This document shows positions 10,368 through 19,593 of a DNA stretch of 64,000 nt, in pieces; positions within the stretch are counted from its first letter, which is position 1; every line of letters starts with the position of its first letter. The notes beneath the pieces are model-generated. The model was not told the DNA's origin. It was given only the letters and a program-made list of their open reading frames with translations, and searched no databases. Location: the NCBI GenBank assembly GCA_019426215.1, contig CM033397.1:27406480-27470479 (forward strand), in the 5' to 3' direction. A program made the translations under genes and the position numbers. The stretch is from Buddleja alternifolia. Taxonomy: Eukaryota > Streptophyta > Magnoliopsida > Lamiales > Scrophulariaceae.

Positions 10368-10595
10368 ATGCCAATTCCTGCTCATATTCTAAGTGCTTTT
10401 ATTGATTGTCTTAATACTTTGGAAAACTTAGATTATACTAATACAGAATTAATATTAGAATTACGAAATCAATTAATAATTAGGAGAGAAAGTTGGGTTA
10501 ATAATTATCTTAACATACCTCCTAAATTAAGAGATCATGAAAACTATATTAAATACCTTTTAGTCTTGAATATATTAATAGCAGCTTTTTATTAA
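10368..10595 (+). CDS. Pararetrovirus small ORF 1
   Basis: 75 residues, intact, starting MPIPAHILSAF and ending one nucleotide before the next ORF. It is a leucine- and isoleucine-rich helical protein without a recognised domain. Small proteins upstream of the polyprotein are usual in several caulimovirid genera (virion-associated or host-interaction proteins). Its role here is unknown. Confidence 0.6.
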   Translation: MPIPAHILSAFIDCLNTLENLDYTNTELILELRNQLIIRRESWVNNYLNIPPKLRDHENYIKYLLVLNILIAAFY

Positions 10596-10596
10596 A

Positions 10597-11129
10597 ATAG
10601 CTTCTTCTAATTATAAAAGATTAGAATATCTAGATTTAGAATATAGTTTAGCCGATAGAACCGTAATCTCGTTAGATAAACATAAATTTATTTGTAGATT
10701 TGATTCAAGTTTTAAGCACAATTTACATTCAGAAAATAAACACTTAAATAGTTTAACAGATTTATTTATATCGTTAGCATCAAACTTAGAAATAAATAAC
10801 GCTAAACTCTGTAAAACTTTAGAATCATTAAAAGAAACTGTTTTAATAAATAGAGAAATAATAAAGAAGGGTGAAAATAATAATTTAGATTATATTAAAC
10901 AACAATCTGAGGAAACTCTAAAAATAGTTAAGAATATAATAAGTTTTTCCCCACTAAAAACGAAATAATAGAGTTAAAATATAGCTTGGAAAGTAATAAG
11001 CTAAAACAATTAGAAATTGAAACTAAGAAAACTCTAAGCCAAGTAATAGAAAAAATAAATAAATTTGAAGCTCAAAACTTAGAAACAAGTAAAACTCTAA
11101 AAAATATAGAACGAATAGTTAGCGGATGA
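10597..11129 (+). pseudogene. Pararetrovirus small ORF 2, broken
   Basis: A continuous reading frame begins at ATA (10597), where a start codon is expected two bases after the previous stop, and runs to TAA at 10966. A second frame then continues to TGA at 11127. The change of frame falls near the TTTTTCCCC run at about 10946-10954. Both parts are charged, helical and coiled-coil-like. The final TGA overlaps the next ATG as ATGA, a typical pararetrovirus coupling. Likely a virion-associated or structural helper protein by position; not proven. Confidence 0.6.
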
Positions 11130-11464
11130 ATAGTATAGAAAATAGGTTAGAATATAAAAGAGCCATTGAACTAGCAAATAAATATCTATATACGGAAGAA
11201 GGATTTACTACCTATCAAAGAACTAGTAATTCAGATAAATTATATCCTAAACTTTGGAATATTCAATTCCTTTTAATTCTACAAATATTCGAAAGGCTAG
11301 ATAAATTAGAAAATAAGTTAGAAAAATTAAGTATTAAAATAGACACAGTATCTCAAGTGATTAAAGGAGATTTACAAGATAGTATAGAAGAAAGATTAGC
11401 AAATTTAGCACTAGACGAATCTGAAAAACCTAAAAAAGAACCTAAAAAATATATATATTGGTAA
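11126..11464 (+). CDS. Pararetrovirus small ORF 3, coiled-coil protein
   Basis: 112 residues, intact. It starts at the ATG of the ATGA overlap. The middle (about residues 55-90, LDKLENKLEKLSIKID) is a strong heptad coiled coil and the C-terminus is rich in lysine and proline. Tetrameric coiled coil followed by a basic tail is the layout of caulimovirid virion-associated proteins, so a VAP-like role is plausible. This is inference from architecture. Confidence 0.6.
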   Translation: MNSIENRLEYKRAIELANKYLYTEEGFTTYQRTSNSDKLYPKLWNIQFLLILQIFERLDKLENKLEKLSIKIDTVSQVIKGDLQDSIEERLANLALDESEKPKKEPKKYIYW

Positions 11465-11467
11465 AAA

Positions 11468-11692
11468 ATGATGAGATCATTTAGTGGTACTAGTAGAACT
11501 ATAAGTGAATCAAGTAATAAAGAAAAAGAGAAAGGAAAAATAAGTAATACTTTCACTAAAAGAATGTTTAGAGGATCAGGAAGTCAAAGTTCAGCTAGAG
11601 AAGTAGAATTAGAGGAAATAATAGATATAGAAGAAAATCTTAATTTATATAATAACAAGGGAATAGATAAGTTAAAACCTAAAACATTATAA
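11468..11692 (+). CDS. Pararetrovirus small ORF 4
   Basis: 74 residues, starting three bases after the previous stop. The N-terminal half is rich in Ser, Arg and Lys (FSGTSRTISESSNKEKEKGK), the C-terminal half acidic. No known domain. It could be a nucleic-acid-binding tail separated from ORF 3, or an independent small protein. Confidence 0.5.
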   Translation: MMRSFSGTSRTISESSNKEKEKGKISNTFTKRMFRGSGSQSSAREVELEEIIDIEENLNLYNNKGIDKLKPKTL

Positions 11693-11704
11693 AAAGTAGA
11701 AAAA

Positions 11705-12925
11705 ATGGATTTTAACACACATTTAACCAAGAAATTTAGAGAAAAAGAAGTAAAAGTTACAACAAATGCTGAAAATATAAGCTTAGTTAGCCCGGAATGT
11801 ATAAAGCAATTAAAACAATTAAAGCAAAAGTATATACATTTAGGATTAATTATTATAGGAATAAAGGGATTAACTAGAAAGGGAACCGGTGGAAAGGTTT
11901 TAGTTTTATTATTAGATAAAAGTTGGTCTGATGCTAGGAGAGCAGTATTTGCTAGTATGGAAATAGATATGACTAATAATGTAGGAATATTTTATGTAGC
12001 TCCGAACATGGTGAAAAGTATTAAAGATATTAATAAAATTATTATAGGATTACAAACTAGAGGATATGAAACATATGATGGTAACAATTTAGTAGTTTCT
12101 ATAGCGTTTTTAGGAAGAGTAACCAATAATAGTTTTCCTCAATATAAAACTAATATAGATGGGATAATAGATGGATTAGCCTCAGTAGGAGTAAAAATGA
12201 TTAAACCTTTAAATATTGATAATAACGAGTTAAATGGAGAAGAATGGGAATTAACCAAACACTTAGAAGAAAATGAGACGGTCAAAGTTCCAGGAGAAAG
12301 TGTAATGTATATAAACAGTAGAGGTCAAACTTCTATTAGATTTCTTAATTACCAAAAGCAAGATCCCAAAGAAAATTTAGAAGATCTAGAAGAAGAAACT
12401 GATAATGAAACTGAAACAAGCTACATGAATATTATAGAAGAAGAAGAAGTTAGAATAACTAGTAGATTTGCTAATTGGGAAATAATATCTGACATAGAAA
12501 GCGAAGAAGATGAAGAGGAAGAAAATATAGAAGAAATAAATGAAGAGATTAGACAATTAGAGAGTCAGCTCAAAAATGATTATCGACCAAAAAATATGGA
12601 AGAAATATTAAGAAAAAATTTCGAGATAAATAATTTAAGAGAATTAATAGATGAAATGTATCTTGAAGCAATGAATCTAGATATAAATTTAGAATCAGCT
12701 GAAAAAGAATTTAAACAATATTATAATATTGATTTAGTAGATGATATAGTTTCAGGAAAAATAGAATTTAAAAATTTCTTTAAAGAAAAAGGTAGCAATG
12801 AAGTAGCTTTTATGGCAGATAGTCAAGCAAGTACTAGTAGTAATATAAGAAAAAGAACTAGAGTAGAACCAGATTATAGTGAAGTTCCAGCTAGAAATGT
12901 AGAAATGAGTGGTAGACCAGAATGA
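11705..12925 (+). pseudogene. Pararetrovirus movement protein region of the polyprotein
   Basis: 406 codons from ATG to TGA. Residues about 35-190 form a 30K-superfamily movement-protein core of the caulimovirid type (hydrophobic strands, LLLDKSWSDARRAVFASMEID, then a G-rich loop and AFLGRVTN). The family moves virus between cells through plasmodesmata. The C-terminal third is an acidic, coiled-coil linker. The same frame remains open after the TGA straight into the coat-protein segment, so the TGA at 12923-12925 is a break in one larger polyprotein rather than a natural end. Confidence 0.75.
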
Positions 12926-14160
12926 AAAAATTCCACATATGAATATGGATCAACCCAGCTAAATATATATATAGGATCAAGACAACTCATAGGAAAAACC
13001 ATGAGTGGAACCATGTTAGTAATTGAATTAGGAAATCCACAAATGTTGCCAGAAGAAATAAATATATGGGAACAATGTGTAGTAAGACATTGGGAAATAA
13101 ATAAAAAAGCAGATATGGATATGTTTAACTTTTTAGAAACATGCTTAGGACCTACAACATTATCTATCTGGCAAAGTAAAAAGAAAAAGGATCCTAATAG
13201 AATTAATGAAATAAAGGCATTAGGAAATAATCCTTATAATTTTACTAGTTTTATTAGAACGTTAATAATAGGAATAGATCCAGGAAGAGAAAATACATTC
13301 ATACAAGATGACACTTAGAAACCTAGAACAACTCACTATAACTGATATGAAATATATTATACAGTTTAGTCAGGATTTTACAAGGTTAATAGGAGAAGCT
13401 AATAAAGCATTTGATGAAGAATTATGTAATAGATATTGTACGAAATTACCCCAAGATTTAGGAAAAAGAATACATGAAGAATGGATAAAAACTAATGGTA
13501 ATCTTACAGGATTAGGTATAGGACCTAGAGTACAATATACTTTCTTTAAACTCCAGGAATGGTGTAAAGAAGAATTTATTAGAGAACAAATTAGAAAGCA
13601 ATCTTATGAGTTTTGTAGAAAAGCTATATACACCCCACAACAATATGGACAGAAGAATTACTTTAAGCCAAAACGCAAAATATTAAGGAAATCAAATAAA
13701 CCAAAATCTAGTTTTAGACAATATAGGCAAGGAAGAAAGTCCCCTAATTATGTTAAAAAACCATCAACAAGAAAATGCACATGTTATATTTGTGGAGATC
13801 CTAAATATTTAGCTAACAGATGTCCGAAAAGACAGTTTAATATGGAAAGGGCAGCCATAGCAGAACAATTAGATGAAGATGTAGTAAGTATAGACGGTAA
13901 TGAAAGTGATAATGAAAGCATATTTAGTATAGTAAGTGAAGAAGGACCAGAAATTCCAAATATAATAGAATATACCTATATGAATAATTCATGTGAACAT
14001 AAATATATAAATGGAAAAGGAACTATGAGTGTAGCCTGTAGTATTTGTAGATTATATCCTGATATGCATTTAAGATATCAGTGCAATATATGTTTTGACG
14101 AAATTTGTTTTATTTGTGCTAAAGACGCATATAATATAGAAACAGATGTATCGTCTAAAC
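12926..14160 (+). pseudogene. Pararetrovirus coat protein region
   Basis: The frame of the movement protein continues (ATG at 13001) to a stop at 13316. The sequence then resumes in another frame from about 13308, so a frameshift lies in the coat protein. The second part ends in a basic stretch and a zinc knuckle at 13782-13823 in which the usual His is Tyr (TAT at 13806). A second Cys/His-rich block (about 13990-14125: CEHKY, CSICR, CNICFDEICFICA) follows, as in several caulimovirid polyproteins. The family packages the DNA genome. Confidence 0.75.
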
Positions 14161-14379
14161 CTAGTAAAAAACTAGAATCTATAGAAGTTCTAAGCCATAA
14201 AATAGAGAATTTAGATTTAAGAATACAATTAATAGAATTAAAATTAAAAAATAATGAAAACATAAGTAGTAATCAAAATAAAGGAAAGGGTATAGTTATA
14301 GAAGAACTTGATGAAATTAACCAGCAATTAGAAGAAACTCATTTACAAAATACAGCGCATGAACCCCAACTACAAGTAC

Positions 14380-14820
14380 CCTATACTAGTAGTCTAATAC
14401 TTTTAGATTGTCGAATATGGTGTAATCAAGAAAAATATATTGAAACTAAAGTCATTTTAGATACAGGAAGTACAAAAAGCATGCTTAGCGCTAGTCTTGT
14501 GCCAAAAGAATTTGTAACACAATTAAGTTATACTGTTACTAGTAGAACTGCAGAAAATAGATTAATGAGAATAACAAAAGAATTAATTAACATAGGAATA
14601 CAATTTAAAGATTTTTCAGGAAATTATAGTAGCAAATATACATTAGGACAAGTTCTTATAGCACCAGATAACATAAATAGCCACGAATTCCTTTTAGGGT
14701 TAAACTTCATTTGTGCATTAAATGGCAGTATATTAATAGGCAAAAATTATATTACTATTAGCAAACATAATTATACTTTTCCAACTAATAGATACATTAA
14801 ACAATCAGAGTTGACTGCGA
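14380..14820 (+). pseudogene. Pararetrovirus aspartic protease region
   Basis: The frame is open (frame of 13308-15197). The active-site motif ILDTGSTKS has its DTG at 14460-14468. A second hydrophobic strand with FLLGLNFI follows about 75 residues later, as in retroviral-type proteases. It would cleave the polyprotein. It lies between the coat protein and the RT domain, the normal order. Confidence 0.75.
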
Positions 14821-14989
14821 AGCGTGGTGGACATGGTAATAATGATCTCGATTTTTTCAAAGAATTAGAACAAAATAATATAGAACCTGAAACTATAGAT
14901 ATCCTATTAGATGAAGAAATTAGAGATATAGGAAAGGGATTAGAAGTTTTAAACCTAGAAAATGAAAGAATTTTGCATAAATTAAAAAT

Positions 14990-15880
14990 GTTAGGATTTA
15001 TAGGAGATGACTTAGCTAAAAACAAAGTAACTTATACTTTTAAATTAAACATATTAAACCCAGATATAGTGATAAGAACAACAACTATAGAATATACTCC
15101 CGAAGATGTAAAAGAATTTAAAACACAAATAAAAGAAATGTTAGAAATCGGTATTATAAGAAGAAGTGATAGTCCTCATAATCAGCAGCCTTTATAGTAA
15201 GAAATAATGCAGAAATAAAAAGAGGAAAACCTAGAATAGTATATAATTATAAGAGACTTAATGATAATATAGAAGATGATGCTTATAGAATACCTAATAA
15301 AAATGAGTTAATTAATCTTATACAAAATAAAAAGATATTTTCAAAATTTGATTTAAAAAGCGGATATAATCAAATTAAAATGGTAGAAGAAGACAAAAAA
15401 TGGACAGCTTTCAGTTGTAGTGAAGGACATTTCGAGTGGAATGTTCTATCTTTTGGTTTAAAAAATGCTCCAGCAATATTTCAAAGATTTATGGATAGTA
15501 TATTTAAACATTTAGATTTTTGTTTAGTGTATATAGATGACATTTTAGTAGGTTCTGAAAATTTTAAACAACATCAGGATCATCTAAAACAAGTGTTTAA
15601 TTTAATAGAAGAAAATGGAATAGTAGTATCTAAAAAGAAAATGGAACTTTTTAAGAGAAAAATAAGCTTTTTAGGTTTAGAAATAGGAAACGGACAAATA
15701 AAATTACAACCTCATATAGCTCAAAAGATTTTAGATTTCCCAGATAAACTAGAAAACTTAAAACAAATACAAGCGTTTTTAGGAATATTAAATTACTCTA
15801 GAAAATTTATTCCTAAACTAGAAAACTTAAAACAAATACAAGCGTAAATATTAAATTACTCTAGAAAATTTATTCCTAAA
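14990..15880 (+). pseudogene. Pararetrovirus reverse transcriptase region
   Basis: RT fingers and palm: the entry segment before 15197 (EMLEIGIIRRSDSPH), then after a frameshift near 15180 the blocks FDLKSGYNQIKM, LSFGLKNAPAIFQRFMD and the catalytic YIDD at 15530-15541. The thumb and connection (QAFLGILNYSRKFIPK) is copied twice by a 69-bp tandem duplication (15749-15817 and 15818-15880). The second copy has lost 6 nt and reads an in-frame TAA at about 15845. RT copies the pregenomic RNA into DNA. Confidence 0.85.
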
Positions 15881-16507
15881 CTTAGTAAATTAGTCAGACC
15901 ATTATATAAGAAAATCGGAAAATCAGGTCAAAGACATTTTAATCAGGAAGATATTAACTTAGTCAGAAAAATTAAAGAAATTGTTAAAGATTTAAAACCT
16001 TTAGAATTACCTTTAAGTACTGATTATGTCATAATAGAAGTAGATAGCTCTATAGAAGGATGGGGAGCAATATTAAAATGTAAACCTCATAAATTTTCTC
16101 CAAAAAGTGAAGAAAAAATATCAGCTTATTCCAGTGGTAATTTTAACAAAATAGGAAGTAATTGGACTAGCCTGGATTATGAAATAGCAGGAATAGTTAA
16201 AGCAATAGACCATTTTAGACTATATTTAAATAAACCTTTTACCATCAGAACAGATTGTGAAGCTGTAGTTAGATTTATAAAAAACAAAAATTCTAGAAAA
16301 CAAAATAATAAAAGATGGTTAAATTTTAGAAATGCAATAGAAGGTAATGGATATAAAGTAGAGTTTGAACATATTAAAGGATCAAACAATAGCATAGCAG
16401 ATTTATTAAGCAGACAATTAACTTTAATTTTGGGAAACAGATCATGGCTTCCAACGACCAAGACAACCAACAAACAAGACCTCCCTCTGCAGCTTACAAC
16501 CAAATAG
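15881..16507 (+). pseudogene. Pararetrovirus RNase H region
   Basis: The frame of the RT continues after the TAA. RNase H motifs are visible in order: EVDSSIEGWGA (first Asp), a Glu-containing helix (YEIAGIVKAIDHF), TDCEAVVRF (third acidic site) and HIKGSNNSIADLLSR near the end. It degrades the RNA strand during reverse transcription. The frame runs to a TAG at 16505 and overlaps the start of the next ORF, as in caulimoviruses. Confidence 0.85.
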
Positions 16508-18014
16508 TCCGAAGACCAGCTTTCAGGCCTAACTTTCAACAAATTAGCCAGAATAGACCAGCATTCACAATAGAAACTCGGTTTTTCAATCCAGCTACAC
16601 AAAGCGTCTTTCCTAGACCAACTTTAAAAACTTTTGGAAAAATAGTACTTCCAATCAGACATACTTTCAAGCCTCCGAGAGATACCCCTTATATAACTGA
16701 AGAACAGAGTATTCTACTCAATGCTCTATGGGAAGCTCATACTTCATCCAGCAAATTAGCAGCATTAAATGCCCTCTGCTATTATTTTGAGAAAGAAAAT
16801 AAAAATTTTCCAGTAAAAGATGCAGCAGTTTATCTCGTTATTAGAGGAGAGCCAGTTGGAATCTTTGAAGATTATCAAAAGGCACTAGAAAGCATTCAAA
16901 AAGTTTCAAATGGTTATATGGTACCCTTTAAACAATTCTACGAAGCAATAGCAGCAGCAAAGAGATTACTAGACCCAAATTTTTACATTCAGCCCTATGC
17001 TGAAAATGCAAAACCCAAGAATTTATCATCAGAAAAACAGCCTATAAGCCCAGATGTTGATCAACTAGAAGAAGATCTTGACATAGTAACAAAGAAATTC
17101 TCCAATTTAACAAATTATACCAAGACCTTTTAATTGAGCATGAAAAGGAAATACAACAAAAGTCCCTCCAGTACCTATCAGTTAGAACTTTTCATTACCC
17201 TACCCAAGCAATTTCATCCCTACCTGAAGGAATACAGAATATAATTTGGCAAAAAGCAGAAGAAAATCTCTATAGAAAAATGTTAAAGGTAGCTCAATTA
17301 ATTGTGACCGCTAAAATAGAAGGAATACTGCCTACCACTACTCTTTTACAATGGAAAGGAGAGCCAATCAGACAGCAAGGAACCCTAAAATTTTATACTG
17401 CAAAGTATATTTCATGGCCAAATATTCAGATAGATACTTCAATTTTTCAAGAAGGATGGATTGAAGACAGTTTCATCACTATCGCACAGCTTCTAGACTT
17501 TGGTTTTGTGTCAAGACTATATGTTACTGATTCAGATCAAGTTAAAAAATTAGGAAAACATCTAACAGACGCAGTAAGCCTCCAGCTTAGTAGAGGAATA
17601 GATATTCTACGAATTGAAGTCACAGCCATACCACCAATTTGGGTGAAGTCAAACGTTCAATTGGGACATACATTTTATTGGATACATGAAACGTTTGAAA
17701 AAAGAGCGGCACCACCATCGGTAGCAATCTGGTTATTATACGAAGCAATAAATCCCATTTCAGACATAGTAGAGATGAAACTAGCTCTTGAAACTCGTCG
17801 AAAGGATCAACGAAGATACATGTTAAACACAGATTCAGCTACAAAATTTCAGCTTTTGTTTCAAGAACGTCATCATAGTATTTTCATTCCAGCTAGTGAT
17901 CGAGTTTATCATCGAATATGGTTTCAAGGAAATAAAACATTAACAAGTGTAGAATGTCCTCCAACATATGTACCAGATTTTGGAGCATCAAGCTCAGGAG
18001 TAGGAAGTCCATAA
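16444..18014 (+). pseudogene. Pararetrovirus viroplasmin / translational transactivator (ORF VI-like), one frameshift
   Basis: The first part (16444-17133) contains a viroplasmin-type domain (AAVYLVIRGEPVGIFEDY, then VPFKQFYEAIAAAKRLL), the RNase-H1-like fold shared with caulimovirus P6. The second part is open in another frame across the junction from about 17118 through 17280 and on to 18014, so one frameshift near 17110-17120 separates the halves. The family forms inclusion bodies and lets ribosomes reinitiate on polycistronic viral RNA. Presence of this ORF argues against Badnavirus. The C-terminus is Ser/Gly-rich. Confidence 0.75.
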
Positions 18015-18401
18015 TCCAGCCAAAGCATTAAAGGCAGCAATTCTTCAACAAAGCAACAGTATAAGAGCAAGAATTCAGCTACAAGACAGAAGTAATAATT
18101 CCAAGAGACAGCTCATGTAGACAACATTCAAAGTTTCGGCAAAATAATGCATCTCCTAGACAACGGCCATAAATGTATCAGCAGCAAGGACAATAATTTG
18201 CAGCAATAATTCAGCTATCAAACAAGGCATCGAATTCAAAGCAACAACCTTTAATATTTTCAGCAACTTTTGTACCATATGTACTATTCCCTATTGCCAC
18301 CTATGTACTTTTTTACTGTTTAAAGCACTGTTTGTAATAATGACAGCTGTGGATGTCAAGTTTTTCTTCAATCTGTTGTAATGTTTTTCAATTCTGAGGC
18401 C
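18015..18401 (+). promoter_or_regulatory. Pararetrovirus intergenic region upstream of the 35S-like promoter
   Basis: Non-coding, rich in CAGCAA and CAACAA words. It lies immediately before the TATA box, where the enhancer part of a caulimovirid 35S-type promoter is expected. No specific element is claimed. Confidence 0.4.
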
Positions 18402-18410
18402 TATAAAAGG
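18402..18410 (+). promoter_or_regulatory. 35S-like TATA box
   Basis: TATAAAAGG is followed by ACCTCTTCCCTCATTTG and CT-rich sequence, the arrangement of the caulimovirid pregenomic RNA promoter. It lies about 390 bp after the transactivator ORF. Confidence 0.7.
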
Positions 18411-18499
18411 ACCTCTTCCCTCATTTGTAAAAATTGCCCCTTTGAACACTCTCCAACCCACACTTCTTGGTTTCTAGAGAGTCTCTCATCTTTTCTTGT

Positions 18500-18505
18500 A
18501 ATAAA
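18500..18505 (+). terminator. Viral poly(A) signal
   Basis: AATAAA about 95 bp after the TATA box, followed by TTGTGTGCAATAATATCTTG. A poly(A) signal shortly after the transcription start is characteristic of caulimovirids, which make terminally redundant RNA. Confidence 0.65.
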
Positions 18506-18864
18506 ATATCTTCTTTGTGTGCAATAATATCTTGTAAGTTTTATATGCTTTATAATGCATATTGAGTAAACTACCCCTAGGGACGGGATTCCCCTACTAT
18601 TTAAAAATGTTATAATTCTCTCATGTTCAAAAAATACAAAAACATTAAAAAATCGAAAATACAAAAATATTAAAAATGCTAAAAATGATGATGAACAGTA
18701 GTAACATTCTACTCTTTCATCGTCTCAAAAATATGTTTCCGCTGTACAAATTTTTGTTTTTAATAATCTCTGATACTGCTTTGGGAAGATTTTGTTTACC
18801 GTCTCGGTGTTACTGGTCGGAAGACAAAATGTGCGGGATACTTCTCCCCAGTGTGCAAGCAAAA

Positions 18865-18876
18865 TGGTATCAGAGC
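18865..18876 (+). other. tRNA-Met primer binding site of the pararetrovirus
   Basis: TGGTATCAGAGC, complementary to the 3' end of the initiator tRNA-Met, the universal first-strand primer site of Caulimoviridae. It conventionally marks nucleotide 1 of the circular genome. In this insert it lies near the right end, so the linear integrated copy was opened just after the primer site or leader. Confidence 0.85.
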
Positions 18877-18970
18877 TTGAGTATTCTGAGAATGCTCTGT
18901 GGTCGCAGTTTATCTGATCTTCCACATCAGAAAAGTTTTCTCGAGCTATTTATCAAAACAAGGTTACTGA

Positions 18971-19440
18971 GTTTTTAAAATTTTAAAATGAATTAAGTTT
19001 ACATTTTTAAATTCAAAAGAGTAAGATAGGTACTTCATTTTTTTCCAACATAAGTTTTCGTTGATGAAGCAATCGGATTGTCGAAGCAACCCTCTTACTT
19101 GAGAATAATAAAATGTGAGTCTTAATTCATAATCTAAAAAGTGAACAGTAATCCTATTTATTTTCTGTAATTATTTTGTTAATAACTCTTAATTTATGTA
19201 ATTATTTTAATTAATGACGTTTTTCATATATTAGGGACTAAATAAACTAAATTTAAATATTAAAGGATCAAATAAACTATTCTTAAGAATAAGAGACTTG
19301 ATTTGTAAATTCTTAAAGATGCAACAGTAGGGGTGACAAAGTTACTATTGAAGGATAATTTGGACATTTTCCACCTATTTAACTACAAAAGATAAAAAAA
19401 AAAAAAAAAAAATAAGACATAAAGGATCTAATATTGCAAC
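18971..19440. other. Intergenic, AT-rich
   Basis: No gene. Contains an A-run (about 19395-19412) and generic plant intergenic wording (AAATAAACTATTCTTAAG). It separates the viral insert from the RID3 promoter. Confidence 0.5.
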
Positions 19441-19542
19441 CCTCTGCAATTGAGGTCTAAAATTACAATTGTCCCGTCTATTTCTGCAAACGTCCCCTCA
19501 TACCCCATAAGACCTCTCGGCTCTTCATCGTCCCCCACACAA

Positions 19543-19550
19543 AAACCCTA
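19543..19550 (+). promoter_or_regulatory. Telo-box upstream of RID3
   Basis: AAACCCTA about 44 bp upstream of the RID3 start codon. Telo-boxes are common in promoters and 5' leaders of plant ribosome-biogenesis and translation genes, which fits the product. Confidence 0.5.
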
Positions 19551-19593
19551 TAGCATTGGGTTTTTACCCGAAACCCTGGTGCAGGAGTTAACA

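Larger units (their letters stand above)
10260..18970 (+). other. Endogenous pararetrovirus (Caulimoviridae), near full length, defective
   Basis: About 8.7 kb with the complete gene set of a plant pararetrovirus in order: four small ORFs, a polyprotein (movement protein, coat protein with zinc knuckle, aspartic protease, reverse transcriptase, RNase H), then a separate viroplasmin/transactivator ORF. After these come a TATA box, a poly(A) signal and a tRNA-Met primer site. There is no integrase and no LTR, which separates it from Gypsy and Copia elements. Visible breaks are a lost start codon in the second small ORF, a frameshift near 10950, TGA at 12923, a frameshift near 13308, a frameshift near 15180, a 69-bp tandem duplication with TAA near 15845, and a frameshift near 17115. 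It is therefore not able to express its proteins intact. The host genome is more AT-balanced around it; the insert is distinctly A-rich on the + strand, as in caulimovirids. The genus cannot be fixed from sequence reading; a polyprotein plus a separate TAV ORF is unlike Badnavirus. Confidence 0.9.

Noticed and set aside
10260..18970. LTR retrotransposon instead of a virus
   Set aside because: There is no integrase and no LTR pair. Movement protein, viroplasmin and the tRNA-Met site after a 35S-like promoter identify a pararetrovirus.
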